The notes below the pieces were generated by a model. It ran no database searches. It worked only from the letters and a program-made list of their open reading frames with translations, and was not told the DNA's origin. A stretch of 15,991 bases of DNA from Akkermansiaceae bacterium UBA1315 (GTDB taxonomy: Bacteria; Verrucomicrobiota; Verrucomicrobiia; Verrucomicrobiales; Akkermansiaceae), in assembly GCA_002307065.1 (NCBI GenBank), contig DBTN01000025.1, positions 1-15,991 of the forward strand. Reading direction: 5' to 3'. The position numbers and the translations under genes are program-made. Position 1 is the first letter of the stretch; the number at the start of each line of letters is the position of its first letter. Positions 6,922 through 14,375 of the stretch are shown piece after piece.

Positions 6922-7368
6922 ATGGCCAGCGCAGGCTCAGGAGACGGAGAACCGGAATTCCAGATCGCACCGATGATCGACGTGTTGCTCGTCCTTCTGG
7001 TGTTCTTTGTCGCGATCACTTCGGCCGAGGTTCTCAAGGTCGATAAAAACCTCACCTTGCCGGTTTCTCCAAACGCCAAGGAAAGGGATCCGGAAATGGC
7101 GAAAAACGAACTCGCCATCAACGTCCGTTGGGATGAGGCCACGAACAAAGGGGTTCTCGTGGTGGATGATAAGATCTATGACACTTGGGAGGACCTCGTG
7201 CCCTACTTGGAAGGTCGCAACGAGTATAACCAAAAGGAACGTCAGCAGTCGATCCGAGTGGTCGTCCGGGGCGATAAAAACCTTCCCGCAAGTGAAATCC
7301 AGCGCATCATGAACGTGATCGGCATGGCTGGTATCGCCGACATCGCATTCGCTTCCTCCAACCGCTGA
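6922..7368 (+). CDS. exbD: ExbD/TolR family protein, first copy
   Basis: Single-pass inner-membrane partner of ExbB, 148 residues. The short N-terminal tail leads into FQIAPMIDVLLVLLVFFVAITSA (residues 13-35). Asp20 in the helix corresponds to the essential proton-carrying aspartate of ExbD/TolR. The periplasmic remainder (about 36-148) has the usual beta-alpha folding domain, ending IQRIMNVIGMAGIADIAFASS, matching the family C-terminus. It lies 43 nt after exbB and 7 nt before a second exbD. The start ATG 6922 lacks a visible Shine-Dalgarno but gives a normal family N-terminus. Confidence 0.94.
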   Translation: MASAGSGDGEPEFQIAPMIDVLLVLLVFFVAITSAEVLKVDKNLTLPVSPNAKERDPEMAKNELAINVRWDEATNKGVLVVDDKIYDTWEDLVPYLEGRNEYNQKERQQSIRVVVRGDKNLPASEIQRIMNVIGMAGIADIAFASSNR

Positions 7369-7375
7369 TATCACG

Positions 7376-7825
7376 ATGAAAAGGAAACACCGCAAAAAAC
7401 CTTCTGAGGTCGTTCTTGGCTTCCAGATCGCTCCGATGATCGACGTGGTTTTCGTGATTCTTCTCTTCTTCATGGTGGCCGCCGGTCAGCAGCAGAAGGA
7501 GAACGCGCATAACACCAAATTGCCCGGCACGGTCGCCACGGACACTCCGACGACGATGCCGGACGAAATCGCCATCCAGATCGAGGATGACGACCAAGTT
7601 TATCTCAATGACGATCCCCTCGATGCTCCGGAATCCAAGGATCTTCCGGAACTCGCAGGAAATCTTCAGCAGCTTCGGGAAAGTGCCATTGCCTCTCAAT
7701 CCGACGTCATCGTCACGATTTACGCGAACGAACTCGCGCGTTACGAGCGGGTGGTGGATGTCCTTGATGCTCTCAGCCGCGCCCAGATCACCAACGTGAC
7801 TTTCCAAGCGGGCGCTCCGGAGTAA
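7376..7825 (+). CDS. exbD: ExbD/TolR family protein, second copy
   Basis: Second ExbD-like protein of the operon, 149 residues. A strongly basic N-terminus (MKRKHRKKPSE) precedes GFQIAPMIDVVFVILLFFMVAAG (residues 15-37), with the conserved membrane aspartate at residue 23. The periplasmic domain ends AQITNVTFQAGAPE. It is distinct in sequence from the first copy outside the membrane helix, so the pair probably forms a heteromer or serves two partners rather than being a fresh duplication. Tandem exbD genes after exbB are common in Bacteroidetes- and Verrucomicrobia-type systems. Last gene of the operon; a strong terminator follows 24 nt after the stop. Confidence 0.94.
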   Translation: MKRKHRKKPSEVVLGFQIAPMIDVVFVILLFFMVAAGQQQKENAHNTKLPGTVATDTPTTMPDEIAIQIEDDDQVYLNDDPLDAPESKDLPELAGNLQQLRESAIASQSDVIVTIYANELARYERVVDVLDALSRAQITNVTFQAGAPE

Positions 7826-7849
7826 ATTCGCGGATCGAGAATTTTTGAG

Positions 7850-7879
7850 AAGACCGGTTCGCAAGAACCGGTCTTTTTT
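7850..7879 (+). terminator. Rho-independent terminator of the TPR-Exb operon
   Basis: An 11-bp perfect stem (7850-7860 with 7865-7875) closes on the stable tetraloop GCAA (7861-7864) and runs into a T tract (7874-7879). It stands 24 nt after the second exbD stop. Both arms of the stem carry ACCGGT, the hexamer over-represented throughout the window. Confidence 0.93.
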
Positions 7880-7964
7880 GTTTCAGAGCGGGTTTTCCGA
7901 AACGATGGTTCGAATTGGATCGTTTTTTGGGGATAAGTTGAAACAATCGGGCCGACCATTGACC

Positions 7965-8975
7965 ATGAACGGATCGATCCCTCCCCAAATTGTTGTTCTC
8001 GATGGGCACACGCTGAGCCCGATTTCGCCGGGTGAAATATCTGCGGCTCATCCGTCTTGGAATGGGGTCGCCGAGTTGGGTGACTTGACGATCTATCCAC
8101 GCACCGCGCCCTCCGAATTGCTGGAACGCTGCCGCGATGCCGACCTCATTTTAACCAACAAAGTGCCGCTCGATGCCGCTGCGTTTGCGGCTTTGCCAAA
8201 ACTCCGCTACGTCGGCGTCACCGCGACCGGAACGAATATCATCGATCTCGAAGCCGCGACGGCACGCGCTATCCCGGTTTCGAACATTCCCGGGTATTCG
8301 ACCCCGTCCGTCGCCCAGCACGTTTTCGCGCTGATGTTTGAACTCGCGGCTCGCATCGGCCCGACGGATGCGGCGGTGAAAGCGGGAGAATGGCAACGCT
8401 CGCCGGACTTTTGTTTCACGGTCGCGCCGTTCACCGAGCTCGCGGGCAAATCTCTCGGCCTTGTCGGTTTTGGCGCGATCGCGCAGGCGGTCGCCGCCAT
8501 CGGTCATGCGCTGGGGATGAAAATTCTGGTGCATTCCCGCAGCGAAAAACCCTCCACCGTGCCGGTGACATGGCTTTCCATGGATGAGCTTTTTCAACAA
8601 GCGGATGTCGTTTCTCTGCATTGCCCGCTGGCCCCGGAAACGTCGAATCTGGTGAACGAAGCGCGAATCAATCGGATGAAACCGGGGGCTTGGCTGATCA
8701 ATACCGGTCGCGGGCCATTGGTTGACGAAATGGCGACGTCGAAAGCCCTGAGGGAAAACCGGTTGGGTGCGTTCGCCGCTGACGTCCTCACCACGGAGCC
8801 TCCGGTGAAAGGCAATCCCCTCATCGGTGCGCCGAATACCGTAATCACTCCGCACATCGCGTGGGCAAGCGTCGAAGCGCGGCATCGGTTAATGGAAATT
8901 TTGGTCGAGAATGTTCGGAGTTTCCTCGATGGAAAACCGGTTCATATCGTCAACGGCGTGAAATCCAATGTCTGA
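7965..8975 (+). CDS. D-2-hydroxyacid dehydrogenase (glycerate/hydroxypyruvate reductase type)
   Basis: NAD(P)-dependent reductase of 2-keto acids such as hydroxypyruvate or glyoxylate, cytosolic, 336 residues from ATG 7965. An upstream in-frame TTG at 7845 lies inside the preceding operon terminator region and is rejected. The N-terminal substrate domain contains YVGVTATGTNIIDLEAA (82-98) and the NIPGYSTPSVAQHVFALM stretch (107-124). The Rossmann domain begins at LGLVGFGAIAQAV (164-176). The catalytic triad is complete: Arg249 in NTGRG, Glu278 in LTTEPP and His297 in TPHIAWAS. The end, ENVRSFLDGKPVHIVN, is typical of glycerate dehydrogenases. An oddity is that the third glycine of the nucleotide motif GxGxxG is Ala173. 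The stop overlaps the start of the GNAT gene by 8 nt, so the two are coupled. Substrate is inferred from resemblance only. Confidence 0.93.
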   Translation: MNGSIPPQIVVLDGHTLSPISPGEISAAHPSWNGVAELGDLTIYPRTAPSELLERCRDADLILTNKVPLDAAAFAALPKLRYVGVTATGTNIIDLEAATARAIPVSNIPGYSTPSVAQHVFALMFELAARIGPTDAAVKAGEWQRSPDFCFTVAPFTELAGKSLGLVGFGAIAQAVAAIGHALGMKILVHSRSEKPSTVPVTWLSMDELFQQADVVSLHCPLAPETSNLVNEARINRMKPGAWLINTGRGPLVDEMATSKALRENRLGAFAADVLTTEPPVKGNPLIGAPNTVITPHIAWASVEARHRLMEILVENVRSFLDGKPVHIVNGVKSNV

Positions 8976-9558
8976 TCGGCTGGACATCAAACTTCGTGAC
9001 GGGACTCCGATCCTCGCGCGCCCCTTGGTTCCGGCGGATCGTGAAGCGCTGGCGGAAGCCTACCGGCGCTTGTCCCCGGAGGCGCGATACAACCGGTTTT
9101 GGACACACACCGGCGAGGTCGTCGGGGATAAAATGCTCGACCGCATCCTCGGTGGAAATCCTGACGATCACATGACCTGGGCGGTTCTCGATTTGTCCCG
9201 GGAGTTTCCGCCGCTCGGCGGTGCGAGCTGGTGGAAAAATCCGGAAGATCCGACCGAAGCGGAGATTTCCATGGTCGTTCTCGATGAGGATCAGGGCCGC
9301 GGTGTGGGGACGTTGCTGCTTGCCGTGGTCTGGTTATCCGCGTTTCGCGCGGGCGTCACGCGCATGGTCGGCTATACGCACATCGAAAATCGCCGCGCGG
9401 CGAAATGGATGCGCGATTGTGGGGCGGATGCGACTTGGGATGGTTACAAACTGATTTTCCGATGGCGACTCGACGATCTCGACGGCTTGCCCGAAACGCT
9501 GGCTGCGGCCGACCTTGCGGATTGGCTGGCAAATCTAGCTCCCGAGATGCTCGGGTGA
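8968..9558 (+). CDS. GNAT-family N-acetyltransferase
   Basis: 196-residue acetyl-CoA-dependent acyltransferase. The N-terminal segment RPLVPADREALAEAYRRLSPEARYNRFW (17-44) resembles the GNAT domain found in protein-lysine acetyltransferases of the Pat type and in relatives of uncertain substrate. The acetyl-CoA-binding motif A is EISMVVLDEDQGRGVGTLLLAVV (99-121), with Q-G-R-G-V-G at 109-114 forming the pyrophosphate loop. A later HIENRRAAKWMRDCGAD stretch is the usual motif B helix-strand. It starts 8 nt inside the preceding dehydrogenase gene and so is expressed with it. Its 3' end overlaps the convergent L,D-transpeptidase gene by 24 nt. Protein acetylation is possible, but the substrate cannot be read from the sequence. 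Confidence 0.9.
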   Translation: MSDRLDIKLRDGTPILARPLVPADREALAEAYRRLSPEARYNRFWTHTGEVVGDKMLDRILGGNPDDHMTWAVLDLSREFPPLGGASWWKNPEDPTEAEISMVVLDEDQGRGVGTLLLAVVWLSAFRAGVTRMVGYTHIENRRAAKWMRDCGADATWDGYKLIFRWRLDDLDGLPETLAAADLADWLANLAPEMLG

Positions 9559-10308
9559 GGAGAAGGCGTAGCGGCCTTTTTTGACCGAAACATCGGGCGG
9601 GAGGTTCGTCGTTTCGAAAAGATCATGCCCTTTCTTCAGATCGCTCCAGAATTCGAACCACGGATTTCCTTCTGATTTCTTCAACCGGTTTTCGGTCATC
9701 CGAAATGGAAAAAGGTGAACCGGAAACGCATCTTGTCCGTTTCGCAACGCCGCATCCGCGATCGTGAAAATCTCTTCGATTTTTTCATCCGTCATCGCCA
9801 GGCAGCCGATCGAAACGCGGTCTCCATGAATCATGATGAAGCTGCCGGTCCTTTGGTGAAACCGGTCATACGCGTTTGGATAGCCGATGTTAAAAGCGAG
9901 ATGGTATCGGCTGTCCGGCTTCATTGCGGAAAGCGGGACTTTGTAAAACCCTTCCGGCACCTGCCCGTCGCCCTCCGCGAGCTTTGGTCCGATGATCCCC
10001 GAATCCGCCGCGATCCGGTAACTCCGGAAAAGATCGTACTTCGCCGTCGCCCGGTTTTTCACAAACACCTCCAACTGCTTTTCTTCCTTAAAAGCCCGGA
10101 TAAAAATCGGATCACCCAGCCGCAGATTTTTCTCTAACAGATCTTTCTCCAATCCTGGTCGGATCCGCGATGCGACTTCTCTCGCTCTGGGGTGATCGGA
10201 CAATTTGAGCGTTTCCGAAGGCATGGGCGCCAAAGGTTTTTCCTGAGATTTTTTACAGCCGCTGCACCAGGGGAAAAGCGCCAGGAGGAAAAGAACGGAG
10301 ATTTTCAT
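9535..10308 (-). CDS. YafK-type L,D-transpeptidase family lipoprotein
   Basis: 257-residue cell-wall enzyme. The N-terminus MKISVLFLLALFPWCSGCKK is a lipoprotein-like signal with Cys18 as the likely lipidated residue (CSGC; the -3 position is unusual). The YkuD catalytic motif is HGDRVSIGC (161-169), with His161 and nucleophile Cys169, preceded by FNIGYPNAYDRFHQRTGSF, which is characteristic of the YafK subgroup. E. coli YafK (DpaA) cuts the link between Braun lipoprotein and peptidoglycan, so this protein may cut rather than form crosslinks. It follows the ABC ATPase gene by 13 nt and is probably co-transcribed with it. The 3' end overlaps the convergent GNAT gene by 24 nt and there is no room for a separate terminator. 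Confidence 0.92.
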   Translation of the reverse strand: MKISVLFLLALFPWCSGCKKSQEKPLAPMPSETLKLSDHPRAREVASRIRPGLEKDLLEKNLRLGDPIFIRAFKEEKQLEVFVKNRATAKYDLFRSYRIAADSGIIGPKLAEGDGQVPEGFYKVPLSAMKPDSRYHLAFNIGYPNAYDRFHQRTGSFIMIHGDRVSIGCLAMTDEKIEEIFTIADAALRNGQDAFPVHLFPFRMTENRLKKSEGNPWFEFWSDLKKGHDLFETTNLPPDVSVKKGRYAFSSPEHLGS

Positions 10309-10321
10309 CTCTCGTGGCGGG

Positions 10322-11122
10322 TTAGGAATTCACCACCAGCTTCGGAATCGAGGCGAGCAGACGTTGGGTGTAATCCGCTTTGGGATGATGGAAAACGGCA
10401 TCGGCCGAACCGGTTTCAACGATCTTTCCGCGATACATCACGGCGATGCGGTCGGCGATGTAGTGGACGACGCCGAGGTCGTGAGAAATGAAGATCATCG
10501 TGAGGTCGAGGTCTTTTTGCAGCTTTTTGATCAGGTTTAAAATCTGCGACTGGATCGAAACATCGAGGGCGGAAACCGGTTCGTCCGCGATGATGAGTTT
10601 CGGCTCGGGAGCGAGCGCGCGGGCGATGGCGATGCGCTGGCGTTGGCCGCCGGAAAATTCGTGCGGATATTTTCGCATGACTTTTGCATCGAGGCCGACG
10701 GTGGCCATCAGCGTTTCCACCCGGTTTGAAAGCGCCTCTCCACGCAGTTCCGGCCGGCGTTGACGGACGGCCTCAGCAAGGGTCGAAAACACGGTCATCC
10801 GCGGATTGAGCGACGCGTACGGATCCTGGAAAACCATTTGGAAATCCAGGCGTTTTTTCCTGACCTCTTTGGCGGACAGTTTCGAAAGATCTTCCCCGTC
10901 CAGGATGACCGAGCCGGTCGTCGCGGGAATCAGCTGCATCAAGGTCCGCGAGAGCGTGGATTTCCCGCAGCCGGACTCCCCGACCAAACCGAGGATTTCC
11001 CCTTTTTCGATCGAAAGGGTCACGCCATCAACGGCTTTCACCAAGGTTTTCGACGGTGAAAAAAGTGTTCCGCCGCGCTGTGAAAAGTGCGTGTGGAGGT
11101 CCCGGATTTCCAAATATGACAC
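10322..11122 (-). CDS. OppF/DppF-type ABC transporter ATP-binding protein
   Basis: ATPase of the peptide/nickel importer family, 266 residues from GTG 11122 (VSYLEIRDLHTHF). A TTG at 11227 would extend it by 35 residues that resemble nothing in the family. Seen in order: an insertion-type N-terminus with FSQRGGTLFSPSKTLVKAVDGV typical of OppF, Walker A GESGCGKST (48-56), Q-loop Gln99 in FQDPYASLNP, signature SGGQRQRIAIARAL (157-170), Walker B LIIADEP with Asp180-Glu181, D-loop SALD, and H-loop His214. The C-terminus stops at DYTQRLLASIP, so most of the oligopeptide-transporter C-terminal extension is missing. No permease, OppD partner or binding protein is in the window, and the upstream neighbour is divergent, so the cognate subunits must lie elsewhere or the gene is an orphan. 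Pairing with a wall enzyme suggests muropeptide handling. Confidence 0.93.
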   Translation of the reverse strand: MSYLEIRDLHTHFSQRGGTLFSPSKTLVKAVDGVTLSIEKGEILGLVGESGCGKSTLSRTLMQLIPATTGSVILDGEDLSKLSAKEVRKKRLDFQMVFQDPYASLNPRMTVFSTLAEAVRQRRPELRGEALSNRVETLMATVGLDAKVMRKYPHEFSGGQRQRIAIARALAPEPKLIIADEPVSALDVSIQSQILNLIKKLQKDLDLTMIFISHDLGVVHYIADRIAVMYRGKIVETGSADAVFHHPKADYTQRLLASIPKLVVNS

Positions 11123-11265
11123 GTCCAAAAGGATGCACGATCCCGCCCGGTTCGCACGGAAATTCCTGCGCCGGGGACTTTCCGGCCTTGTGAACCGGTT
11201 GAGATTGCATGAGAAATGCAGAGACAAAAACGACGTCGAGGAGTTTTAAGAGAGAGAACATCCGA

Positions 11266-12981
11266 ATGAGCCAGCTTTTGATTGAACCCGCCCGTCGCAC
11301 CGGTTGTGACGACCTCCCCGCGCTTGCTGAAGTTTTGCGAGGTGCGGCGCAACGTCAGCGCTCACCGATCGATGATGTGCTGGACGCCGGGTTGGTGGAT
11401 GAGGAAAATTATCTTCGTGAGCTTGCGGATTCGCTTGGGATGGAATGGCTGGCGAGCATTCCCGTTCCGGAAATTCCACTGCCGTTGCGCGAAGCATGCG
11501 GGCCGAGAATCGCCCTGAGGCACCGGTTGCTGCCCATTTCGATCGAGGGCGAGGGGCTTTCCCGTCGGCTGAAATTGGCGACTTTCGATCCCTTTAATCT
11601 CGTCGCCCGGCAGGCCGCGGCCCAGGAACTCGAATTGCCGATCGATTGGTGCATGGCTTCGCGCCGACGCCTCCACGAGTCGTTGCGGCGCCTTTACGGC
11701 GTGGGTGCCGATACCTTTGAGCAGATCCTGGAAGGCCGGGATTTCGATTACGGAAATTTGGAAAGCGGTGAGGACGAAGCGAATATCATCGATCACGATG
11801 AGGATGAAGAGGCGAGCGTCGTCAAATTCGTCAACCAGATCATCCGCGAAGCGCTCGATCAACGGGCGACGGATATCCACGTCGAGCCGCTTTCAACGAA
11901 CTTGCGCATTCGCTACCGGATCGACGGCCGGTTGCTGGAGATCGCCGTTCCGGAAAACATCAAGGCGTTGCAAAGCTCGGTGATCGCGCGCTTGAAGATC
12001 ATGGCGAGGCTCGATATCGCCGAGCGCCGGGTTCCTCAGGACGGCCGGATCAACCTCCAATTCGAAGGCCAAACGATCGATGTCCGGGTCGCGACCGTGC
12101 CGACGGTCGAAGGCGAAAGCGTCTCTCTGCGTTTGCTCAACCAGGAGAAATTCAATCTCGATAAACTCGGCATGGAGCCGTTCGTCCGGCGGAAAATCGA
12201 GTCGTTGCTGCATTTGCCGAACGGCATCATTCTGATTACCGGTCCGACCGGTTCGGGGAAATCGACAAGCCTCTATTCCTTCCTCAGCGAAGTGAATCAC
12301 CCCGAACGGCGCATCGTGACGGTCGAAGATCCGGTGGAAAACAAGCTGACCGGAGTGATGCAGATCGCGGTGAAATCGGAAATCGGCCTGACGTTCGCCG
12401 CCGCGCTGCGCTCGATCTTGCGGGCGGATCCGAACATTGTGATGATCGGGGAAATCCGGGATTTGGAAACCGCTGAAATCGCGATCCGCGCCTCGCTGAC
12501 GGGTCACTTGGTTTTCTCCACGCTCCACACGAACGACGCGATCGGTGGCATCAGCCGGTTGGTTGATATGGGAGTGGAACCGTTCCTTGTTTCCGCCGCA
12601 GTTCGCGCATTCCTTGCCCAGCGGTTGGTCCGGAAGCTTTGCCCGCATTGCAAAATCCCGCGTGAAATTTCTGACGAGGATCGCATGGAACTCGGGATTC
12701 CGATGAATCTAACAGGCCAAGCATACACGACGAAGCCGGGCGGCTGCGACCGTTGCCGCGGCACCGGTTTCTCGGGACGGCTTGCGATTTACGAAGTCGT
12801 TCTTCTCACCCAGCCGATGCAGGAATTGGTCGCCCACAGCGCTCCGGCCAATGACATCCGCGCCCAGGCCGTCCGCGACGGTTACATTCCCATGCGCGGC
12901 TACGGTTGGCACAAAGTCATGCAGGGCGAAACAACGATCGAGGAAGTGGTTTCGGTGACCGCTTCGGATATTGGGGAGTGA
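11266..12981 (+). CDS. gspE: GspE/PilB-type secretion or pilus assembly ATPase
   Basis: Hexameric cytosolic ATPase driving type II secretion or type IV pilus extension, 571 residues from ATG 11266 (MSQLLIEPARR). The frame is open 19 codons further upstream, without family resemblance. The N-terminal domain (about 30-150) resembles the MshEN/T2SSE N-domain: DVLDAGLVDEENYLRELADSLG and the FDPFN turn. The catalytic part starts near 190 with VVKFVNQIIREA and ATDIHVEP. Walker A is GPTGSGKST (326-334); the Asp box, Walker B-region IVMIGEIRD (about 390) and the His box STLHTND (about 418) follow. A zinc-binding loop has Cys459/Cys462 and Cys494/Cys497. It is the first gene of a block with GspF/PilC. 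Only these two components are present here, so T2SS versus T4P cannot be settled. The acidic run EDEANIIDHDEDEE before the catalytic core is a linker. Confidence 0.95.
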   Translation: MSQLLIEPARRTGCDDLPALAEVLRGAAQRQRSPIDDVLDAGLVDEENYLRELADSLGMEWLASIPVPEIPLPLREACGPRIALRHRLLPISIEGEGLSRRLKLATFDPFNLVARQAAAQELELPIDWCMASRRRLHESLRRLYGVGADTFEQILEGRDFDYGNLESGEDEANIIDHDEDEEASVVKFVNQIIREALDQRATDIHVEPLSTNLRIRYRIDGRLLEIAVPENIKALQSSVIARLKIMARLDIAERRVPQDGRINLQFEGQTIDVRVATVPTVEGESVSLRLLNQEKFNLDKLGMEPFVRRKIESLLHLPNGIILITGPTGSGKSTSLYSFLSEVNHPERRIVTVEDPVENKLTGVMQIAVKSEIGLTFAAALRSILRADPNIVMIGEIRDLETAEIAIRASLTGHLVFSTLHTNDAIGGISRLVDMGVEPFLVSAAVRAFLAQRLVRKLCPHCKIPREISDEDRMELGIPMNLTGQAYTTKPGGCDRCRGTGFSGRLAIYEVVLLTQPMQELVAHSAPANDIRAQAVRDGYIPMRGYGWHKVMQGETTIEEVVSVTASDIGE

Positions 12982-12985
12982 AATT

Positions 12986-13071
12986 GAGTGATAAGTTATA
13001 TGTTATCCGTTATCGCGAAGATAAGAAGAGCTGATGATATGAAATATCCCGATACTGATAACTTTTAACTC
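12986..13071. repeat. AT-rich 86-bp element with terminal inverted repeats
   Basis: The gap between gspE and gspF holds an AT-rich segment unlike its surroundings. The left end GAGTGATAAGTTAT (12986-12999) matches the reverse complement of the right end (13058-13071) at 12 of 14 positions. Each end is built of degenerate heptamers. On the minus strand, 13014 to 12987 reads GATAACG, GATAACA, TATAACT, TATCACT; on the plus strand the right end reads GATAACT, TTTAACT. GATAA or TTATC occurs five times. Possible roles are a small non-autonomous repeat (MITE- or REP-like) or a structured intercistronic region affecting gspF expression. There is no coding potential in it. Confidence 0.55.
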
Positions 13072-13076
13072 CAACC

Positions 13077-14372
13077 ATGCCCCTCTTCGCTTACAAAGCT
13101 CTTGCGTCCAACGGATCGGTGACGACCGGTGAAATCGATGCGGCAGACCGTCCGGAGGCCTTGCGCGTTTTGGACAAGCGCGGGCTGCAACCGGTCAATC
13201 TTCGTGAGTCATCGACGGCGGCTGCGGCTTCCGTTTCGGCACGGTCGGGGAAAGGGAAATCGCGGACGGATGAAATCGACCGAGCGATTTCGAAAAAGGC
13301 AGCGGAGGAGGAAAAAATTCCCGATGGCCCCGTGAAGCTGAAACGACAGGAAGTGATCCTGTTCACCGAAGAGCTGTCCGATATGTTAAGCGCCGGTCTG
13401 CAATTGGAGCCGGCGTTAAAATCGATGGAGGGGCGCCAGGAATTGGGGAATCTCAAAGTCGTCTCCACCAAGATCCGGCAGATCGTTCGAGACGGTGTCA
13501 ATTTTTCTTCGGCGCTGAAAAAAGTCAGCCCGAGTTTTGGTCCGCTGTATTGTTCGCTGGCGGCGGCCGGTGAAGCGTCGGGCGCGCTGGATACGATTTT
13601 AAAACGCCAGGCGCATTATCTGAAAACGTTGGCTGAATTGCAGAGCCGGTTGATTCTGGCGATGATTTATCCGGCGTTCCTGATTCTCGCGGGCATCGGA
13701 GTTTCGATCGTTTTTGTGACGACATTGATTCCGCAATTGGTGCAGCTGATCGAAAGCACACCGGGCGGGAAAATTCCTCTGGGTGCGGCGATTTTGATCG
13801 GTCTGTCCGACTTTTTAGCCAAGTGGTGGCTGGTGATCTTGCTCGTGCTGCTGGCGGCGGGCGTTTTTTTCAAAGCTTGGAAAGACAACGAGGCGAACAA
13901 ACCTGCGTGGGATCGCATCAAGCTGAACCTGCCGCTTGTCGGGCCGGTCATCAGCAGCCGGTTCTATGTGCAGTTTTTGGAAACGATGGCGAATCTGGTT
14001 GGCAATGGGCTGCCTTTGTTGCGCGCGCTGGAGCTGTCCCGCGATGCGACGCAAAACCGGTCGCTGCGATCGGAGCTGGACCGCGTGATCGAACAGGTCG
14101 GCGATGGCCGGGCGTTTTCCAAAGCGATGGTTCGCAGCGGAGCATTTCCTCCCTTGTTGATCGATATGATTTCCGTCGGTGAGCAGACGGGTAAAATTGA
14201 TATGTCGCTCCGTCGCGCGGCGGAAAGATATGATAAAGAATTGGATAAAGATTTGCAGCGGATCATGGCGCTGATCATGCCGGCGGTGTTGATCGTGATG
14301 GCCGGTTTGATTGGGACGATGGCCTATCTGATGATCACCGCGATTTTCCAAACGATTTCCAATCTCGGCTGA
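13077..14372 (+). CDS. gspF: GspF/PilC-type inner-membrane platform protein
   Basis: 431-residue polytopic protein that couples the GspE/PilB ATPase to pseudopilus or pilus assembly. An N-terminal PLFAYKALASNGSVTTGEIDA (2-22) is the family start. A variable charged linker (50-90) precedes two T2SF repeats. The first starts at QEVILFTEELSDMLSAGLQLEPALKSM (91-117), the second at FYVQFLETMANLVGNGLPLLRALELSR (296-322). Membrane helices are at about 193-218, 249-265 and 396-424, the usual three. The conserved AAAGEASGALD (162-172) and SVGEQTGKID (366-375) motifs appear in each half. The gene follows gspE across a 95-nt gap containing an inverted-repeat element and is followed after only 3 nt by the DUF2868-like gene. 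No Shine-Dalgarno is seen before ATG 13077. Confidence 0.95.
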   Translation: MPLFAYKALASNGSVTTGEIDAADRPEALRVLDKRGLQPVNLRESSTAAAASVSARSGKGKSRTDEIDRAISKKAAEEEKIPDGPVKLKRQEVILFTEELSDMLSAGLQLEPALKSMEGRQELGNLKVVSTKIRQIVRDGVNFSSALKKVSPSFGPLYCSLAAAGEASGALDTILKRQAHYLKTLAELQSRLILAMIYPAFLILAGIGVSIVFVTTLIPQLVQLIESTPGGKIPLGAAILIGLSDFLAKWWLVILLVLLAAGVFFKAWKDNEANKPAWDRIKLNLPLVGPVISSRFYVQFLETMANLVGNGLPLLRALELSRDATQNRSLRSELDRVIEQVGDGRAFSKAMVRSGAFPPLLIDMISVGEQTGKIDMSLRRAAERYDKELDKDLQRIMALIMPAVLIVMAGLIGTMAYLMITAIFQTISNLG

Positions 14373-14375
14373 TCC

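Noticed and set aside
7845..7964. N-terminal extension of the dehydrogenase
   Set aside because: It would start at a TTG just before the operon terminator and be translated through its stem; the family N-terminus fits ATG 7965.
11123..11227. 35-residue extension of the ABC ATPase
   Set aside because: It starts at TTG, is basic and unlike OppF N-termini; GTG 11122 gives a normal family start.
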